Notes under the pieces: generated by a model | What the model saw: only the letters and a program-made list of their open reading frames with translations | The model's database searches: none | What the model was told of the DNA's origin: nothing | Translations under genes and position numbers: made by a program | Shown: piece by piece, positions 7,521 through 15,863 of the stretch | Position numbering within the stretch: position 1 is the stretch's first letter | How the letters are laid out: every line of letters starts with the position of its first letter | From: an uncultured Clostridium sp. | GTDB lineage: Bacteria > Bacillota > Clostridia > Clostridiales > Clostridiaceae | Assembly: GCF_900769625.1 (NCBI RefSeq) | Contig: NZ_CAAGHK010000090.1 | Location: 1-64,000 of the forward strand | Length of the DNA stretch: 64,000 nt | Direction: 5' to 3'

Positions 7521-8690
7521 ATGAAGATTGACTGGAACACAAAATATACAACTATTGCCACGTATTGTTTTATAGTAGCATGTGCTATTATAGCATTCTA
7601 TCTTGGAATATCTCAAATGGGGGTAGTTCTAAGTAAGATAAGTGGAGCAATTGGGATTCTTCAGCCATTTATAATAGGTTTTACAATTGCATATATATTA
7701 AATTTTATATTAAGATTTTTTGAAAGAACAATATTTGAGTTTGAATTTGTCAAGAAGATGGAACTGAAGCGTAATTCAAAGAGAGCAATAAGTATCATGA
7801 TTACATATCTTACAAGTTTTATTGTAGTTTATCTGTTTGTTAAATTTGTTCTGCCTCAACTGGTTGACAGTATAGTAGGGCTTATAAATGATATTCCTAT
7901 GTATATAAATAAAACAACTAAATTCATTGATGATATGTTATTGAAACTAAATATTGAAAATCAATATCTTGATCTCATTAATGAAAATTTTAACAGATTT
8001 ATTGAATATGTAATAAAATTTGTTACAAATTTATTGCCTGTACTTGGGACATTACTGACAAGTATAGCATCGAAAATCTGGAACATAGTTCTGGGAGTTA
8101 TAGTTTCAATTTACTTGTTGAGTGATAAGGAAAGGTTTTGTGCTTTAAGTAAAAAGGTGACATATGCTCTGATGCCTAAGAAAGCTGCCGAAAAGACTAT
8201 TGAGATAGCACATAGAAGCAATAGTACTTTTGGTAAGTTCCTTATTGGAAAGCTTTTGGATTCTGTAATAATTGGAATACTTACATTCTTTATTTTAACA
8301 GTATCGCAAATGCCATATGTAATTTTAATATCTGTAATAGTCGGAATTACAAACATTATACCATTTTTCGGACCATTTATAGGGGCAATACCTTCATTTA
8401 TAATAATACTGTTTGTATCACCAATTAAGGCTTTATGGTTCCTTGTGATAATACTAGTAATTCAGCAGATTGATGGTAACATAATAGGACCTAAGATATT
8501 AGGAGACTCAATAGGAATTTCAGCATTCTGGATTCTTTTTGCGATACTGGTTGCAGGAAAGTTCCTTGGTCTTGTAGGAATGATAATAGGAGTTCCGTTG
8601 TTTGCAGTGGTATATTCTCTGATAAAAGAAATAATTGAAGCCAAGCTTAAGAAAAAGGGAATGAACACTGATACTGAAGATTATCTATAA
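7521..8690 (+). CDS. AI-2E family transporter (multi-pass permease)
   Basis: A 389-residue protein with about eight membrane segments and the features of the AI-2E family permeases (PF01594): paired N-terminal segments, a long amphipathic central part, and C-terminal IIPFFGPFIGAIP (about 281-293) and QQIDGNIIGPKILG (about 314-327) conserved blocks. Family members export autoinducer-2 or act as Na+/H+ antiporters, so the substrate here is unknown. It starts at the ATG after AAAGGAATTAAAGT. A second member of the family is encoded at 25190-26368. It is monocistronic. Confidence 0.9.
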   Translation: MKIDWNTKYTTIATYCFIVACAIIAFYLGISQMGVVLSKISGAIGILQPFIIGFTIAYILNFILRFFERTIFEFEFVKKMELKRNSKRAISIMITYLTSFIVVYLFVKFVLPQLVDSIVGLINDIPMYINKTTKFIDDMLLKLNIENQYLDLINENFNRFIEYVIKFVTNLLPVLGTLLTSIASKIWNIVLGVIVSIYLLSDKERFCALSKKVTYALMPKKAAEKTIEIAHRSNSTFGKFLIGKLLDSVIIGILTFFILTVSQMPYVILISVIVGITNIIPFFGPFIGAIPSFIIILFVSPIKALWFLVIILVIQQIDGNIIGPKILGDSIGISAFWILFAILVAGKFLGLVGMIIGVPLFAVVYSLIKEIIEAKLKKKGMNTDTEDYL

Positions 8691-8701
8691 AAATATATTT
8701 T

Positions 8702-8829
8702 AAAGAAGGCTGCACATTATTTATGATATAAAGTGTTTTTTCAATTAAATGCTGTTTATATGTTTTTTAATATATTAATGAACAGTTTTGTTGGAACGTA
8801 TATATTATAATGAAGTGCAGTCTTTTAAA
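8702..8829. other. Long imperfect inverted repeat between two genes
   Basis: GGCTGCACATTAT (8708-8720) pairs with ATAATGAAGTGCAGTC (8808-8823), allowing two unpaired bases, enclosing about 87 bases. Inside, CTGTTTAT (8752-8759) can pair with ATGAACAG (8777-8784). The whole could fold as a long hairpin or be the relic of a small mobile element. It lies 12 bases after the permease stop codon. Confidence 0.4.
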
Positions 8830-8968
8830 AGTATTTGGAAAAAATGATTATAAATGATAAAATATATATATCAAATGTGCATAGTAATGTTTTAAGTGTT
8901 ACAGTTATGTTTATAAAAACAGTAGTATGCTTCAAGTTTGAATAGTACAAGCAAGAGAGGTAAAACAT

Positions 8969-9625
8969 ATGAGAAATGTTAATGCAGTTATATTTGACAT
9001 GGATGGAGTACTTATTGATACTGAAAGAATTTCCTTTAATGCGTTTAAAGAAGTTCTAGGTGGATATAATTATGTGATGAGTGAAGAATTCTATCTTACT
9101 ATGATAGGGAGAAATGTAAAAAGCATAAAAGAAATTATGCTTGCAGAATACGGAAGAGATTTTCCTTTTGAGGAAGTATATGAAAAAAAAGTAAAGATAG
9201 CAGTTGATACAATTGACAGGGATGGTGTAATCGTCAAACCAGGTGTTCATGAAATTGTAGATTATTTAAAAGATAATGACTATAAAGTAGCAGTTGCAAC
9301 TTCTACAAGCAGGGAAAGAGCACATTATCTTCTGGAACAAGTAGGAATTAAAGATAAAATTGATTACATCATATGTGGAGATCAGGTTGAAAATTCAAAG
9401 CCTAATCCTGAAATATTTTTAAAGGCAGCAAAGGGAATTGGTGCTGAACCTCAAAACTGTATGGTAATAGAAGATTCGGATGCAGGTATATTAGCAGCAA
9501 GCAGAGCAGGAATGAGAGGTATAAATGTACCTGACATGAAAATGCCTGATGAAAATATGAAAAAACTTGCGTATAAGATATGCAGCAGTTTATATGAAGT
9601 AAGGACATATATTGAAAGTATGTAA
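8969..9625 (+). CDS. HAD-superfamily phosphatase (beta-phosphoglucomutase-like)
   Basis: A 218-residue cytoplasmic hydrolase of the haloacid dehalogenase fold. It shows motif I DMDGVLIDT at residues 10-18 (nucleophile Asp10, acid Asp12), motif II ATSTSRERA near 109-117, motif III lysine in SKPNPEIF near 143-150 and motif IV EDSDAGI near 168-174. The cap size and motif spacing fit the beta-phosphoglucomutase/phosphatase group. The exact sugar-phosphate or other substrate cannot be predicted. The start ATG lies 8 bases after AGAGAGG. Confidence 0.9.
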   Translation: MRNVNAVIFDMDGVLIDTERISFNAFKEVLGGYNYVMSEEFYLTMIGRNVKSIKEIMLAEYGRDFPFEEVYEKKVKIAVDTIDRDGVIVKPGVHEIVDYLKDNDYKVAVATSTSRERAHYLLEQVGIKDKIDYIICGDQVENSKPNPEIFLKAAKGIGAEPQNCMVIEDSDAGILAASRAGMRGINVPDMKMPDENMKKLAYKICSSLYEVRTYIESM

Positions 9626-9696
9626 GTTCTATTTTAATAAGTATGCTGAGTGCTTAATAGATAAGTACATAAGTGATAGATAAAAGGAGGATAAAC

Positions 9697-9876
9697 ATGA
9701 ATATAGTAATTTTATCACTGATAGAAACATTAGGAATCTGTATGGTTGGACTAATATTTTTTATTCTATTTTTATTTATACCAGCAGAAGGAATAAAGAT
9801 TAAAAAGGAATTTAAAGTTGGACCAGAAGGGTTCTGTATAAGGATAGAAAGAATAGAAGAAAAGAAAAAAGAGTAA
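9697..9876 (+). CDS. Small single-pass membrane protein, unknown function
   Basis: A 59-residue protein whose ATG at 9697 follows AAAGGAGG at ideal spacing. An upstream in-frame codon has no such site. Residues 4-32 are hydrophobic, followed by a basic and charged tail (KIKKEFKVG, then RIERIEEKKKE), so the C-terminus should be in the cytoplasm. It lies 71 bases after the HAD gene and may be co-transcribed. A strong terminator follows at 9920-9962. Confidence 0.7.
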   Translation: MNIVILSLIETLGICMVGLIFFILFLFIPAEGIKIKKEFKVGPEGFCIRIERIEEKKKE

Positions 9877-9919
9877 TTTTTTTGGATTATTCTGAGTACT
9901 TATAAATAATGAAATATAA

Positions 9920-9962
9920 AACAGCATCAGTTATTTTGTTTAAATGACTGATGCTGTTTTTG
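9920..9962. terminator. Terminator between the small membrane gene and ilvA
   Basis: AACAGCATCAGT (9920-9931) pairs with ACTGATGCTGTT (9947-9958), flanked by T on the plus strand and by A upstream, so it can serve both converging genes. Confidence 0.85.
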
Positions 9963-10013
9963 TCTTCTATAAAATAATATATTAACTTAGGTGTGTTTTT
10001 AGTGAATTACTTT

Positions 10014-11234
10014 TTATTGATATATCATCTTAGGCTGCATTAGTTTTGGCTTATAGCCGTTATCAATAAGAGTTTGTATAATAGACTGTTTATGGTCGTG
10101 TCCGAAAGTTTCCATTGTTATATCTAATTCTACAGCGCTATTACGATTTATACTTACAAATTGATTGTGATCAAGTTTGATGATATTTCCTTGAGCTTCT
10201 GCTATTACTCTTGATACATTTGTAAGTTCGCCTGGTTTGTCTGGCAGAAGAACTGAAACTGTACATATACGTTCTCTTTCAATTAATCCATGCTGAACAA
10301 GTGATGCAAAAGTAATTACATCCATATTTCCACCACTTATTATTGATACTACCTTCTTATCCTTATATTTCAAGTGTTTTAAGGCAGCAACTGTAAGAAG
10401 TCCTGAATTTTCAGCAAGCATTTTGTGATTTTCAAGCATGTCTAAAAATGCTCCGATTAACTCATGGTCTTCAATAGTTATTATTTCATCAATATTTTCC
10501 TTTATATATGGAAATATTTTTGAGCCTGGTGTTTTTACAGCAGTACCGTCAGCAATTGTATCAACAGAAGGAAGTGTAACAACTTCACCTGCTTCCAATG
10601 AAGCCTGTATACAGTTAGCACCAGATGGTTCTACGCCGATAACTGTAATGTTTGGATTTAACAGTTTAGCAAGAGTTGAAACTCCAGTAGCTAGTCCGCC
10701 GCCACCAATAGGTACAAGAATTATATCAACAGTAGGAAGTTCTTTTATTATTTCCATTGCAATAGAACCCTGTCCTGTGGCTACATCAAGGTCATCAAAT
10801 GGATGGATGAACGTATAGCCTTTTTCTTCAGCTAGTCTTAATGCATAACTGCATGCTTCATCATAAACATCACCATATAATATGACTTCTGCACCGTAGG
10901 CCTTTGTTCTGTTGACCTTCATTAAAGGCGTAGTTGTCGGCATAACAATGACAGCTTTACAGTTATATGCTTTTGCAGCATATGCTACACCTTGTGCATG
11001 GTTTCCAGCCGAAGCAGTTATTAATCCTTTGTTTCTTTCCTCATCAGTTAGTGTGCTTATTTTATAATAGGCACCTCTTATTTTATAGGCACCTGTTTTC
11101 TGCATGTTTTCAGGTTTAAAATATACTTTGTTGCCTGTAATATCAGAAAAGTAATCACTATGTACTAGTTTTGTTGGTAATATAACTTTTTGAACAGTAT
11201 CATAAGCCTGCTCAAATTTATCTAATGTCATCAT
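10014..11234 (-). CDS. ilvA: Threonine ammonia-lyase (threonine deaminase)
   Basis: PLP enzyme converting threonine to 2-oxobutyrate and ammonia, either to start isoleucine synthesis or to degrade threonine. The 406-residue protein carries the PLP lysine in KTGAYKIRGA (Lys51), the substrate loop SAGNHAQG near 93-100 and the phosphate-binding glycine loop GGGGL near 178-182. An ACT-like domain occupies about 325-400. This length, with a single short ACT domain, is the TdcB/IlvA form common in clostridia, so catabolic versus biosynthetic use is open. The first of two adjacent ATGs follows AAAAGGGG. No T-box leader was seen upstream. Confidence 0.93.
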   Translation of the reverse strand: MMTLDKFEQAYDTVQKVILPTKLVHSDYFSDITGNKVYFKPENMQKTGAYKIRGAYYKISTLTDEERNKGLITASAGNHAQGVAYAAKAYNCKAVIVMPTTTPLMKVNRTKAYGAEVILYGDVYDEACSYALRLAEEKGYTFIHPFDDLDVATGQGSIAMEIIKELPTVDIILVPIGGGGLATGVSTLAKLLNPNITVIGVEPSGANCIQASLEAGEVVTLPSVDTIADGTAVKTPGSKIFPYIKENIDEIITIEDHELIGAFLDMLENHKMLAENSGLLTVAALKHLKYKDKKVVSIISGGNMDVITFASLVQHGLIERERICTVSVLLPDKPGELTNVSRVIAEAQGNIIKLDHNQFVSINRNSAVELDITMETFGHDHKQSIIQTLIDNGYKPKLMQPKMIYQ

Positions 11235-11469
11235 ATTTATAACCCCTTTTTGTTCTTATTATTGCTTAAAACTTAATAGTTTTATGATATCATTTTAGAA
11301 ATTTATGTCAAGTAAATAGTTAACTAAATAATAAAAAACTGTCTAATAATTAGCATTACATCATAAACATAATGAAATGATAAATAAATAATTAAAAAAT
11401 ATGTTGGATTATTGTCTTGCTATCTTGATTATAACTTTAGAGATGGATAGTATACTTTATGTATAGAAA

Positions 11470-11667
11470 TTATTTTTCTGGATTAATATCTTCACCTTCG
11501 CCAGAATTTTTATAGTCTACTTCAAGTTTATTAGAAAAATCATCATTTATTTTCAAAGTGTCAATATCCTTGCTTATTGGAGGGGTATTGAGTTCCATGT
11601 CTTTTTGGGAATCAGTTTTAAACTCGAATTTGTGAAATTTATTAACATATTGTTTATCATCTGTCAT
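11470..11667 (-). CDS. Small acidic hydrophilic protein, unknown function
   Basis: The 65-residue product from the ATG at 11667 starts MTDDKQYVNKFHKFEFK and is rich in Asp, Glu, Lys and Ser with no hydrophobic segment. A longer frame begins six codons upstream, but AAAGGAAG sits between the two, placing the ribosome site in front of 11667. It has no recognisable domain and is probably intrinsically disordered. It lies upstream of ilvA in the same direction, but 235 bases away, so it is likely a separate unit. Confidence 0.6.
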   Translation of the reverse strand: MTDDKQYVNKFHKFEFKTDSQKDMELNTPPISKDIDTLKINDDFSNKLEVDYKNSGEGEDINPEK

Positions 11668-12070
11668 AATAATTCTTCCTTTCATAGTACCAGTATATAA
11701 TGCAGTAAATCATAGTATCTGTAGATTAAGGCAGTAAGCAGACCGGAAATTTTATAAAATATATCTTACAAATAGTTTAGAGTATTTTACACTTTGTTTA
11801 TATTAAACATTTAATATACTATTAAAAAATGACTGCACCATATACAGCTATATTTATATTAAAAAAATAAAATTGATAGTATAATATTATTATTCCAAGT
11901 TATCGTTTTAAAATTCTGATTAGTAAATCAGAAAAAAGGATATTTAAAAACAGATTATATTATAAAACAAGCGATTTTATCTCAGTTAATATGAGCAGCT
12001 AAATAAAAATTTTTGATGAGTTTCAGAATTTAGAAGCTTGATAAAATTTAAGAATATGGAAGTGATAAAA
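11668..12070. other. Intergenic, 403 bases, nothing identified
   Basis: Divergent spacer between the small gene ending its promoter side at 11667 and the gene at 12071. It is AT-rich. No convincing hairpin, riboswitch or reading frame was found. Confidence 0.45.
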
Positions 12071-12217
12071 ATGAAAGAAAAGAAAACTATGGAGTGTCCG
12101 ATTTGTGGAGAAATCATGGAGGAATATCTATTTGATTATAACAGTGATCCAGATGAAAAAATAAATTACAAATGCCCTAACTGCGGACATAGGATATGTA
12201 TCTTAAAGGAAGATTAA
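12071..12217 (+). CDS. Small zinc-ribbon protein, 48 residues
   Basis: The product contains CPIC (residues 9-12) and CPNC (35-38) pairs around an acidic linker, a typical four-cysteine zinc ribbon, and ends ICILKED. A weak GGAAGTG lies 4 bases before the ATG. It is 92 bases upstream of the pseudouridine synthase and in the same direction. Function is unknown. Confidence 0.65.
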   Translation: MKEKKTMECPICGEIMEEYLFDYNSDPDEKINYKCPNCGHRICILKED

Positions 12218-12309
12218 GATTATTTTATAGACAGGTTAGTGTAAAAACATCAATATAATATAATTGAATATATTAGTTATTCATTGTTAATACAAAGAGA
12301 AGAGGTAAT

Positions 12310-13083
12310 ATGAGACTAGATAAATTTTTAGCACAATCACAAATTGGAACGAGAAAAATTGTACGACAGCATGTAATGGATGGCATGGTAAAGGTTAATG
12401 GCCAGATAGTATATGAACCTGCATCTGATATAAATGAAAAAGCTGATATTATAGAATATGCAGATAATGTTATAGAGCTTAAGGAAAAAGTGTATTACAT
12501 GTTTAATAAACCAGCAGGATGTATTACTGCCAGAAAAGATGAGCGTGAAAAGACAGTCTTTGATTATTTTGATGATTTAAACATGGAGGGAATATTTCAT
12601 ATCGGCAGGCTGGATAAGGATACAGAAGGACTTTTATTGTTTACTAATGATGGTGATTTTAATAATAAACTGATGTCACCCAAATATCATGTTGATAAAA
12701 AATATTTCTTTATAGCTCTAGGCAGTATCAGTGAAGATGATAAAAAAACTCTAGAAAATGGAGTATATATTGGAAAGGATGAAGAAATAACTAAGCCTGC
12801 CAGACTGGAAAATGTAAAAAGAGGACTATACAATGAATTAGAAGAAGAATTGAATTTAAGGAAGTATTATGATATAAATTCAGATTTTCATAGCCAGCAG
12901 ATTGTATATGGTTATTTGACAATCTCAGAAGGACGTAAACATCAGGTCAAGCGAATGCTTAAAAGTGCAGGCTGTTATGTGATATATCTTAAGAGGATTT
13001 CAATTGGAGCTCTTGAACTTGATGATTCGTTAGCGATGGGAGAGTATAGAGAGTTAAGTGATGAAGAGATAAAATTATTTTAA
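12310..13083 (+). CDS. RsuA-type rRNA pseudouridine synthase
   Basis: Isomerises a uridine in ribosomal RNA. RsuA itself modifies 16S U516. The 257-residue protein has an N-terminal S4 RNA-binding domain (MRLDKFLAQ..., residues 1-50), the catalytic signature GRLDKDTEGLLLFTNDG with Asp near residue 102, and the C-terminal GRKHQVKRML block. It starts at an ATG 6 bases after GAAGAGG. A terminator that also covers the end of the facing pseudogene follows at 13087-13114. A second family member of the RluF kind is at 23063-23875, so two distinct targets are likely. Confidence 0.9.
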   Translation: MRLDKFLAQSQIGTRKIVRQHVMDGMVKVNGQIVYEPASDINEKADIIEYADNVIELKEKVYYMFNKPAGCITARKDEREKTVFDYFDDLNMEGIFHIGRLDKDTEGLLLFTNDGDFNNKLMSPKYHVDKKYFFIALGSISEDDKKTLENGVYIGKDEEITKPARLENVKRGLYNELEEELNLRKYYDINSDFHSQQIVYGYLTISEGRKHQVKRMLKSAGCYVIYLKRISIGALELDDSLAMGEYRELSDEEIKLF

Positions 13084-13086
13084 AAT

Positions 13087-13114
13087 AAAAGTGCTGAGTA
13101 TTTAAAGCACTTTT
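13087..13114. terminator. Bidirectional terminator
   Basis: AAAAGTGCT (13087-13095) pairs with AGCACTTTT (13106-13114), between two converging genes. It overlaps the stop codon of the ACT pseudogene on the minus strand. Confidence 0.8.
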
Positions 13115-13502
13115 ATCTTATTACGTTAAAGATATCACTTTCTAATATCTTTAAGGCATTTTCAAGATTATTTTCTTTTATAAGAATATAATCAGTATCA
13201 TATGTGGATACAGCAAAAATACTTATTTGATTTTCTGCCATCAGGATGCTGATCTTTGACAAGATACCAATAAGGGAGAAATCAAGGGGACCTTGTATTT
13301 TAAATATTCTCCAGTCTGATTCGCATTTTATATCCTATGGAATGTTGTTTTCTAAGCATACAATAGATAATTCATCATCTGTTTTTGTTATCGAATAAAA
13401 TTCACTATCAAAGGCCCAGGAAGGAATTTGAGAATCTTTCTGCAGTCTGCATACTCCATATGCATCCTTCAATAATCTTAAGGTTAATTTTTTCTCTGAC
13501 AT
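13113..13502 (-). pseudogene. ACT-domain protein gene interrupted by an amber codon
   Basis: From the ATG at 13502 the frame reads through an ACT-type protein of 129 codons in a family that typically contains GPLDFSLIGIL and SIFAVSTYDTDYIL blocks, and both are present in the second half. A single in-frame TAG (13335-13337) interrupts it at codon 56, in IP-stop-DIKCE, where relatives have an acidic residue as I remember. Both halves are otherwise intact and in the same frame, so the mutation is recent or is a sequencing error. An AAAGG ribosome site precedes the start. The gene sits directly behind a ykkC-class riboswitch. No other TAG in the window suggests stop-codon recoding. Confidence 0.8.
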
Positions 13503-13535
13503 TTTAATCATCCTTTCAATTTTAATTTTGAATAT

Positions 13536-13662
13536 AAAAAGCCTGGGAGATACTGAATTGATATCTCTCAGGCTTTTATCCTTCCGTGTACACAATTTTT
13601 TGTGTGTTTTCTCTTGGACCAGACCTGAGATTAGAATATCCAGCGGAACCCTAGAAAACTTG
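13536..13662 (-). promoter_or_regulatory. ykkC-class riboswitch, probably guanidine-I, with terminator
   Basis: Read on the minus strand, the segment contains CTAGGGTTCCGC, CTGGTCCAAGAGA, GTACACGGAAGGATAAAA and GCCTGAGAGA, the conserved blocks of the ykkC aptamer. The last block is also the 5' arm of an intrinsic terminator (arms at 13562-13577 and 13536-13552, then T), which is the usual guanidine-I arrangement: ligand binding prevents the terminator. The exact ligand subtype (guanidine, ppGpp or PRPP) cannot be settled by eye, but the GGATAAAAGCC...GAGA block favours guanidine. It would control the ACT-domain gene that follows, which is now broken. Confidence 0.85.
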
Positions 13663-13773
13663 ATATCTGAATTTTATCATAAATGTTACCATAATTCAAT
13701 GATTTTTTACAATATATAGTTTTATAGTATATAATTGTAGTGATATTATTATTTAAAAGGTGGTATACACTGT

Positions 13774-13971
13774 ATGCATACAAGGCTCTGCCAAAAGTGT
13801 AATTCTGAAAATATTATTCCAATAATCTATGGATATCCAACATCTGAAATGTTTGAGGCAAGTGACAAAAATGAATGTATTTTAGGTGGGTGTTGTATTG
13901 CTGCTGATGAGGATTCAGAAAAACTTCTTGATAAGTACCACTGCAGTGACTGTGGATTTGAATGGAAGTAA
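13774..13971 (+). CDS. Small zinc-ribbon protein, 65 residues
   Basis: The product begins MHTRLCQKCNSENIIPIIYG and ends YHCSDCGFEWK, giving two Cys-x2-Cys pairs, with a conserved-looking PTSEMFEA and LGGCCIA middle. I remember similar proteins of unknown function in many bacteria. AAAGGTGG lies about 10 bases before the ATG. It is monocistronic, with a hairpin terminator (AGCCTG/CAGGCT then T) at 13990-14021. Confidence 0.75.
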   Translation: MHTRLCQKCNSENIIPIIYGYPTSEMFEASDKNECILGGCCIAADEDSEKLLDKYHCSDCGFEWK

Positions 13972-14021
13972 TGATTTAATGCAGAAGACAGCCTGAAATG
14001 ACTTACAGGCTATCCTTTTTA

Positions 14022-14435
14022 AATTATTATGCTGTTACAGTGGTCAATTTCATGCTGTATTATCTGAGCAGTATATTGTGAATCAATAGTTAAAACTAAA
14101 CAAAAAAAGAAACATGACAAAATTCAAAATTAGATTAAAATAGAAATATGAAAAAACTAATTGAATTATATTGTTTCAAATAAAATTTAAATTATTAGTG
14201 CTGAGAATAAAGGATTTTTTATTACGTATATTTTCATGCATTAATTAATAAGTTATTACCAATACTATTCATAAAAATAAATAGTATCCTTATTAAACAA
14301 TTTTAAACTGGCACCTGATTAGGTTTTGTGATAATTTAATTACTTGTAGAGTTGTATAGTGCCAACATCACATAAAGAAAAATGTGTTTAAATATATAAA
14401 ATAATTAGAAAGACAAAGATAGGAGAAATAAATTA
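14022..14435. other. Intergenic, 414 bases
   Basis: Long leader region of the GntP-type permease. TGGCAC (14309-14314) and GTGCCA (14359-14364) form a distant inverted repeat that could be an operator pair or leader stem. Nothing else was recognised. Confidence 0.4.
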
Positions 14436-15809
14436 ATGTTTGATATAGTAGCTTTACTTTTTTCTTTAGCATTAATAATGATTTTAGCTTATAAAGGGCA
14501 TTCAACTATAGTAATAGCACCGATTGTTGCGTTGATTACTATATTATTGACTTCAAGAAATAATTTTCATCTTATGTATAATTATACAGAGGTATACATG
14601 GCTGGATTTTCGGGTTTTGTAAAAAGTTATTTTCCTTTATTTTTAACTGGTGCGGTTTTTGCAAAATTTATGGAGGAAACAGGCTATGCGAAATCCATAG
14701 CAGATTTTATATCCCAAAAGCTAGGAGCAAAACATGCTATTTTGTCAATAGTACTGGCAGGAGCATTTTTAACATATGGGGGAGTATCTTTATTTGTAGT
14801 AGCGTTCATTCTCTATCCAATAGCAGCACAGCTTTTTAAAGAAGCAGATATTCCGAAAAGACTTATTCCAGGGACAATAGCGCTTGGTGCATTTACTTTT
14901 ACAATGACTGCAATGCCGGGGTCACCGGAAATACAAAATCTCATTCCTATGAGCTACTTTGGAACAGATTCCTTTGCGGCTCCGCTTTTAGGAGTTTTGG
15001 CAAGTTTTTTAATGTTCTCTTTAGGAATGATTTATCTTACATATCGAAGGAAAGCTGCCTTAAAACGTGGAGAAGGTTATGTAGACTGTAATAGCTATAC
15101 AGTACAGAAAAGTATGGAATCACCCAATATTTTTATTTCTATTATGCCAATTTTAGTTGTTTTTTGTTCAAATCTATTTTTTTCAAAAATATACTATACT
15201 AATATAAATGGAGATTATCTAAAGGAATATGGACTTACCTTAAATAAAGTTTCTGGAACATGGAGTGTTATCATTGCATTGGTGTTAGGAACATTATTTA
15301 TGTTTATCCTCAATATAAGAAAATTCAAAAGCCCTAAAAGGATCCTGGATGAGGCTATTAAAAATTCATTTGTACCATTACTTAATTCAAGTGCAATTGT
15401 AGGGTATGGAAGTGTAATAAAATCTCTTAGTGTATTTGCAGTACTGCAGAATATAATATTGGGCATATCATCAAATCCAATAATTTCAGAAGCTATTTCT
15501 GTTAATGTAATCTGTGGGCTTACAGCATCAGCATCAGGAGGGCTTGGAATCACATTAGATGCTTTATCAAAAACATATATTCAAATGAGTAATGCAATGG
15601 GAATTCCACCCGAAGTGCTGCATAGAGTAGCATCTCTTTCATGTGGAGGCTTAGATACTCTTCCGCATAATGGTGCAGTGATAACTACACTTGCAATCTG
15701 TGGATTGACACATAAAGAAAGTTATAAAGATATATTTGTTACTTCTGTTCTGATTCCTATCTTTACAACAATAATTGTAGTGTTAATAGTATATTTAAAA
15801 TTTATATAA
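14436..15809 (+). CDS. GntP-family permease (organic acid/H+ symporter)
   Basis: A 457-residue inner-membrane protein with about 12-14 hydrophobic segments and the general plan of the GntP family, whose members take up gluconate, glycerate, hydroxybutyrate or similar acids. Landmarks are LTYGGVSLFVVAFILYP near 122-138, AMPGSPEIQN near 166-175 and LSCGGLDTLPHNGAV near 406-420. The last resembles the Gly-rich signature in the hydroxyacid branch. The substrate cannot be fixed, as there is no catabolic neighbour. TAGGAG lies 8-13 bases before the ATG. It shares a terminator with the converging ABC-F gene. Confidence 0.85.
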   Translation: MFDIVALLFSLALIMILAYKGHSTIVIAPIVALITILLTSRNNFHLMYNYTEVYMAGFSGFVKSYFPLFLTGAVFAKFMEETGYAKSIADFISQKLGAKHAILSIVLAGAFLTYGGVSLFVVAFILYPIAAQLFKEADIPKRLIPGTIALGAFTFTMTAMPGSPEIQNLIPMSYFGTDSFAAPLLGVLASFLMFSLGMIYLTYRRKAALKRGEGYVDCNSYTVQKSMESPNIFISIMPILVVFCSNLFFSKIYYTNINGDYLKEYGLTLNKVSGTWSVIIALVLGTLFMFILNIRKFKSPKRILDEAIKNSFVPLLNSSAIVGYGSVIKSLSVFAVLQNIILGISSNPIISEAISVNVICGLTASASGGLGITLDALSKTYIQMSNAMGIPPEVLHRVASLSCGGLDTLPHNGAVITTLAICGLTHKESYKDIFVTSVLIPIFTTIIVVLIVYLKFI

Positions 15810-15818
15810 TACATAAAA

Positions 15819-15854
15819 AATAATCCTGAACGTTATTGTTCAGGATTATTTTTA
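15819..15854. terminator. Bidirectional terminator
   Basis: AATAATCCTGAAC (15819-15831) pairs perfectly with GTTCAGGATTATT (15838-15850), with T after it and A before it, between converging genes. Confidence 0.9.
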
Positions 15855-15863
15855 CTTATAATA

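Noticed and set aside
11235..11469. A T-box leader upstream of ilvA
   Set aside because: No T-box sequence, specifier stem or terminator was found in front of the gene.
13335..13337. Stop-codon recoding (TAG read as an amino acid) in the ACT gene
   Set aside because: No pyrrolysine or selenocysteine machinery is visible, and other genes in the window use TAG as a normal stop. A nonsense mutation is simpler.
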